Shown: positions 4,541 to 5,731 of the stretch, piece by piece | Numbering within the stretch: position 1 is the stretch's first letter | Layout of the letters: every line of letters starts with the position of its first letter | From: a bacterium | GTDB lineage: Bacteria; Auribacterota; UBA6266 | Reading direction: 5' to 3' | Assembly: GCA_023228325.1 (NCBI GenBank) | Contig: JALOBK010000019.1 | Span: 1-5,731, forward strand | DNA: 5,731 nucleotides | The notes under the pieces: generated by a model | The model's input: the letters and a program-made list of their open reading frames with translations, nothing else | What the model was told of the DNA's origin: nothing | Database searches by the model: none | Translations under genes and position numbers: made by a program

Positions 4541-5332
4541 ATGGTTGCTGGAAAAAACAAAATTATAGGAAAGCTTAAGAATTTCAAAAGATATTACACC
4601 GCAATGTCAATAGATACCAAAATAAATATATTGGATAAAATGTTAGATTTAACAATGAAAAGAATAAATGATCATATGAAAAAACAAAATCATGTTTCAA
4701 AGCATATTATTTTCTCTGATGATATAGCATCAAAAATAATATTAAAAAAATTATCAGCCATAGATGAAAGAATAATGTGCAATATTTTTGGAAAAAGTAT
4801 AAGTTCCCCAGAAATAGTAAACCCAAGCATGTATCTAAAAAAACATTTCAGAAATATATGGGGAACATTTGAATATACAATATCAAATTCAGATATTGAA
4901 GAATCAGAAAAGTTTTTAAGTGATTCTAAATTTGGTACACCTGGAAGTATATTATCACAATACTATAATATATTTAAAAAAATAAGTGAAAAAAAATATA
5001 TTCAACATATAATAATTTGTGATTTTTCAAAAGAATTATTTGGTGGATGTGATTATCATAAAAACAAAAATGCAGAGGTCTATGAAAATATAATAAAAAA
5101 TAGCATACCATCATATATAGAAACAATCGATTCTCTTGCAACATATTTTGGATTGACTGTTTGGTTTCCATATCTTGGAGTTGACGTATTAAGAGAAATT
5201 GAAAATTTCACAATGGATCAATTGTTTCATGATGGAGTAGGAGAATATCCTATAAGAAGAATTGCAAAAGATATAAATGTTCCAGGTGAAATTAAAATTG
5301 AAGAAAAAGAAGTTATTAACTTGGTGTGTTAA
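4541..5332 (+). CDS. Hypothetical phage protein, 263 aa
   Basis: The ATG at 4541 is preceded by AAGGAG (4528-4533) with 7-base spacing. The product is a soluble, lysine- and isoleucine-rich protein without a signal peptide or clear membrane segment. The first 75 residues are basic and helical. Residues about 150-165 hold a strand-like hydrophobic run (YIQHIIICDFSKELFGG) followed by a Cys/His-containing turn (CDYHKNKN). Residues about 198-215 (SLATYFGLTVWFPYLGVD) are the most hydrophobic part, and the C-terminus is charged (IKIEEKEVINLVC, ending in Cys). I do not recognise the family and see no catalytic signature. Codons are strongly A/T-ending (ATA, AAA, AGA, TTA), like the flanking minus-strand genes and unlike the block to its left. 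It lies between terminators at 4492-4514 and 5338-5372, so it is probably transcribed alone or by read-through. The reading frame is well supported; the function is unknown. Confidence 0.85.
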   Translation: MVAGKNKIIGKLKNFKRYYTAMSIDTKINILDKMLDLTMKRINDHMKKQNHVSKHIIFSDDIASKIILKKLSAIDERIMCNIFGKSISSPEIVNPSMYLKKHFRNIWGTFEYTISNSDIEESEKFLSDSKFGTPGSILSQYYNIFKKISEKKYIQHIIICDFSKELFGGCDYHKNKNAEVYENIIKNSIPSYIETIDSLATYFGLTVWFPYLGVDVLREIENFTMDQLFHDGVGEYPIRRIAKDINVPGEIKIEEKEVINLVC

Positions 5333-5337
5333 GTTTG

Positions 5338-5372
5338 AAAGACCCAGGGGTTATTTGTCCTGGGTCTTTTTT
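5338..5372 (+). terminator. Terminator between convergent genes
   Basis: AAAGACCCAGG (5338-5348) is exactly complementary to 5359-5369, with a 10-base loop, and six T (5367-5372) follow on the plus strand. It starts 6 bases after the stop of the 263-codon gene. The minus-strand neighbour has its TAA stop (5351-5353) inside the loop. In the minus direction the stem is followed only by a short T-run, so termination there should be weaker. Confidence 0.88.
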
Positions 5373-5662
5373 ATGTTTAAACTTTCCAATAGTTTTTTTG
5401 CAAAAGAAACAAACATATTTTCTTTAATTATTTTTTTTGTCTTGGTTTCATGTGGTGTTTCATATACAGCTATCCCACCACCAGAACTTTCCATTCCAAT
5501 CATTTTTTTAAATATTCCCATGGTGTATGCATAGTAAGAATCTTTCTTTAATTTATTTCTTTTTTTATTTGCTTCTTTTTTTGCACGTTCCCAATATTTT
5601 TCTGCTTTTTCTTTAGATATTCCAGCTTTTTTAGCCATCGATATCAAACTTTGTTTAGGCAT
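5351..5662 (-). CDS. Small basic helical phage protein, 103 aa
   Basis: The ATG at 5662 has GGAGGT (5668-5673) 5 bases upstream on the minus strand; another ATG at 5666 is too close to the SD and out of frame. The protein is very lysine-rich. Residues 5-37 form a helical unit with SLISMAKKAGISKEKAEKYW, then a Lys/Glu/Arg helix. Residues about 43-56 (YYAYTMGIFKKMIG) form an aromatic, amphipathic segment, 58-63 are a Ser/Gly turn (ESSGGG), and the tail is again basic. From memory, this arrangement (an AxKAGISxxKAExxWxxAKxEA helix, then a YAxxxGIFKKM segment) recurs in small phage proteins and at the ends of phage morphogenesis proteins, but I cannot confirm a named family. It overlaps the gene upstream by 8 bases, which implies translational coupling in a minus-strand operon. 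Low GC matches the flanks. Confidence 0.88.
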   Translation of the reverse strand: MPKQSLISMAKKAGISKEKAEKYWERAKKEANKKRNKLKKDSYYAYTMGIFKKMIGMESSGGGIAVYETPHETKTKKIIKENMFVSFAKKLLESLNIKKTQDK

Positions 5663-5731
5663 GCATTACCTCCATTTTATCTTTAATTAACAATTCAGAA
5701 TCAAATAATCTAGCAGGTGAAACTGCAAGGT
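5655..5731 (-). CDS. C-terminal end of an upstream minus-strand gene (5' end beyond window)
   Basis: Reading the minus strand from 5729, one frame stays open through 24 residues, ending ...RLFDSELLIKDKMEVMHA, to a TAA at 5655-5657. The other two frames have stops within the same 75 bases. The end overlaps the ATG of the 103-codon gene by 8 bases, and the SD of that gene lies within this coding sequence. This is a typical coupled arrangement in phage operons. Too little is visible to assign a function. Confidence 0.65.
   Translation of the reverse strand, partial: LAVSPARLFDSELLIKDKMEVMHA

Noticed and set aside
4974..5171. 65-codon minus-strand frame inside the 263-codon gene
   Set aside because: It has no SD, has an aromatic-rich composition from A/T bias, and is fully antisense to a well-supported gene.
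5277..5534. 85-codon plus-strand frame over the end of the 263-codon gene and the 103-codon gene
   Set aside because: It crosses the terminator at 5338-5372, is antisense to the SD-supported 103-codon gene, and has no SD of its own.

Overview
The window looks like part of an AT-rich tailed-phage (or prophage) genome. The evidence is gene layout: a very long minus-strand reading frame of phage tape-measure style, tightly packed small genes of unknown function, strong purine-rich Shine-Dalgarno (SD) sites before nearly every start, and short hairpin plus T-run terminators. The SD usage suggests a host that relies on SD initiation, such as a Firmicutes-like bacterium, but nothing here fixes the host. 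No tRNA, insertion sequence, CRISPR array or recognisable metabolic gene was seen.

Layout. Positions 1-3207 (minus) are one uninterrupted frame of 1069 codons, starting at an ATG with a good SD and running off the left edge. Positions 3208-3361 form a divergent intergenic region with a large hairpin. Positions 3362-4483 (plus) are a compact, visibly GC-richer block. It holds an 87-residue two-helix membrane protein, about 340 bases of dense RNA hairpins including a textbook H-type pseudoknot, a 44-residue single-pass membrane protein, and a 95-residue soluble acidic protein. Positions 4541-5332 (plus) encode a 263-residue orphan with AT-rich codon use. Positions 5351-5662 (minus) encode a 103-residue basic helical protein that converges on the orphan across a shared terminator. 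Positions 5655-5731 (minus) are the tail of another gene that overlaps the 103-residue gene by 8 bases.

The part most worth attention is about 3299-4127. Perfect inverted repeats of 10 to 13 bp occur at least five times there, both between and inside the small reading frames, and many 5-7 bp hairpins fill the gaps. Either this is a large structured phage RNA (in size and setting like the GOLLD or ROOL classes, although I recognise no family-specific sequence), or it is a heavily structured mRNA controlling two small membrane proteins. The two readings are not exclusive. The flanking minus-strand genes look like ordinary virion or morphogenesis genes, so the plus-strand block resembles an accessory cassette between structural genes. 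Functional links among its members are inference.
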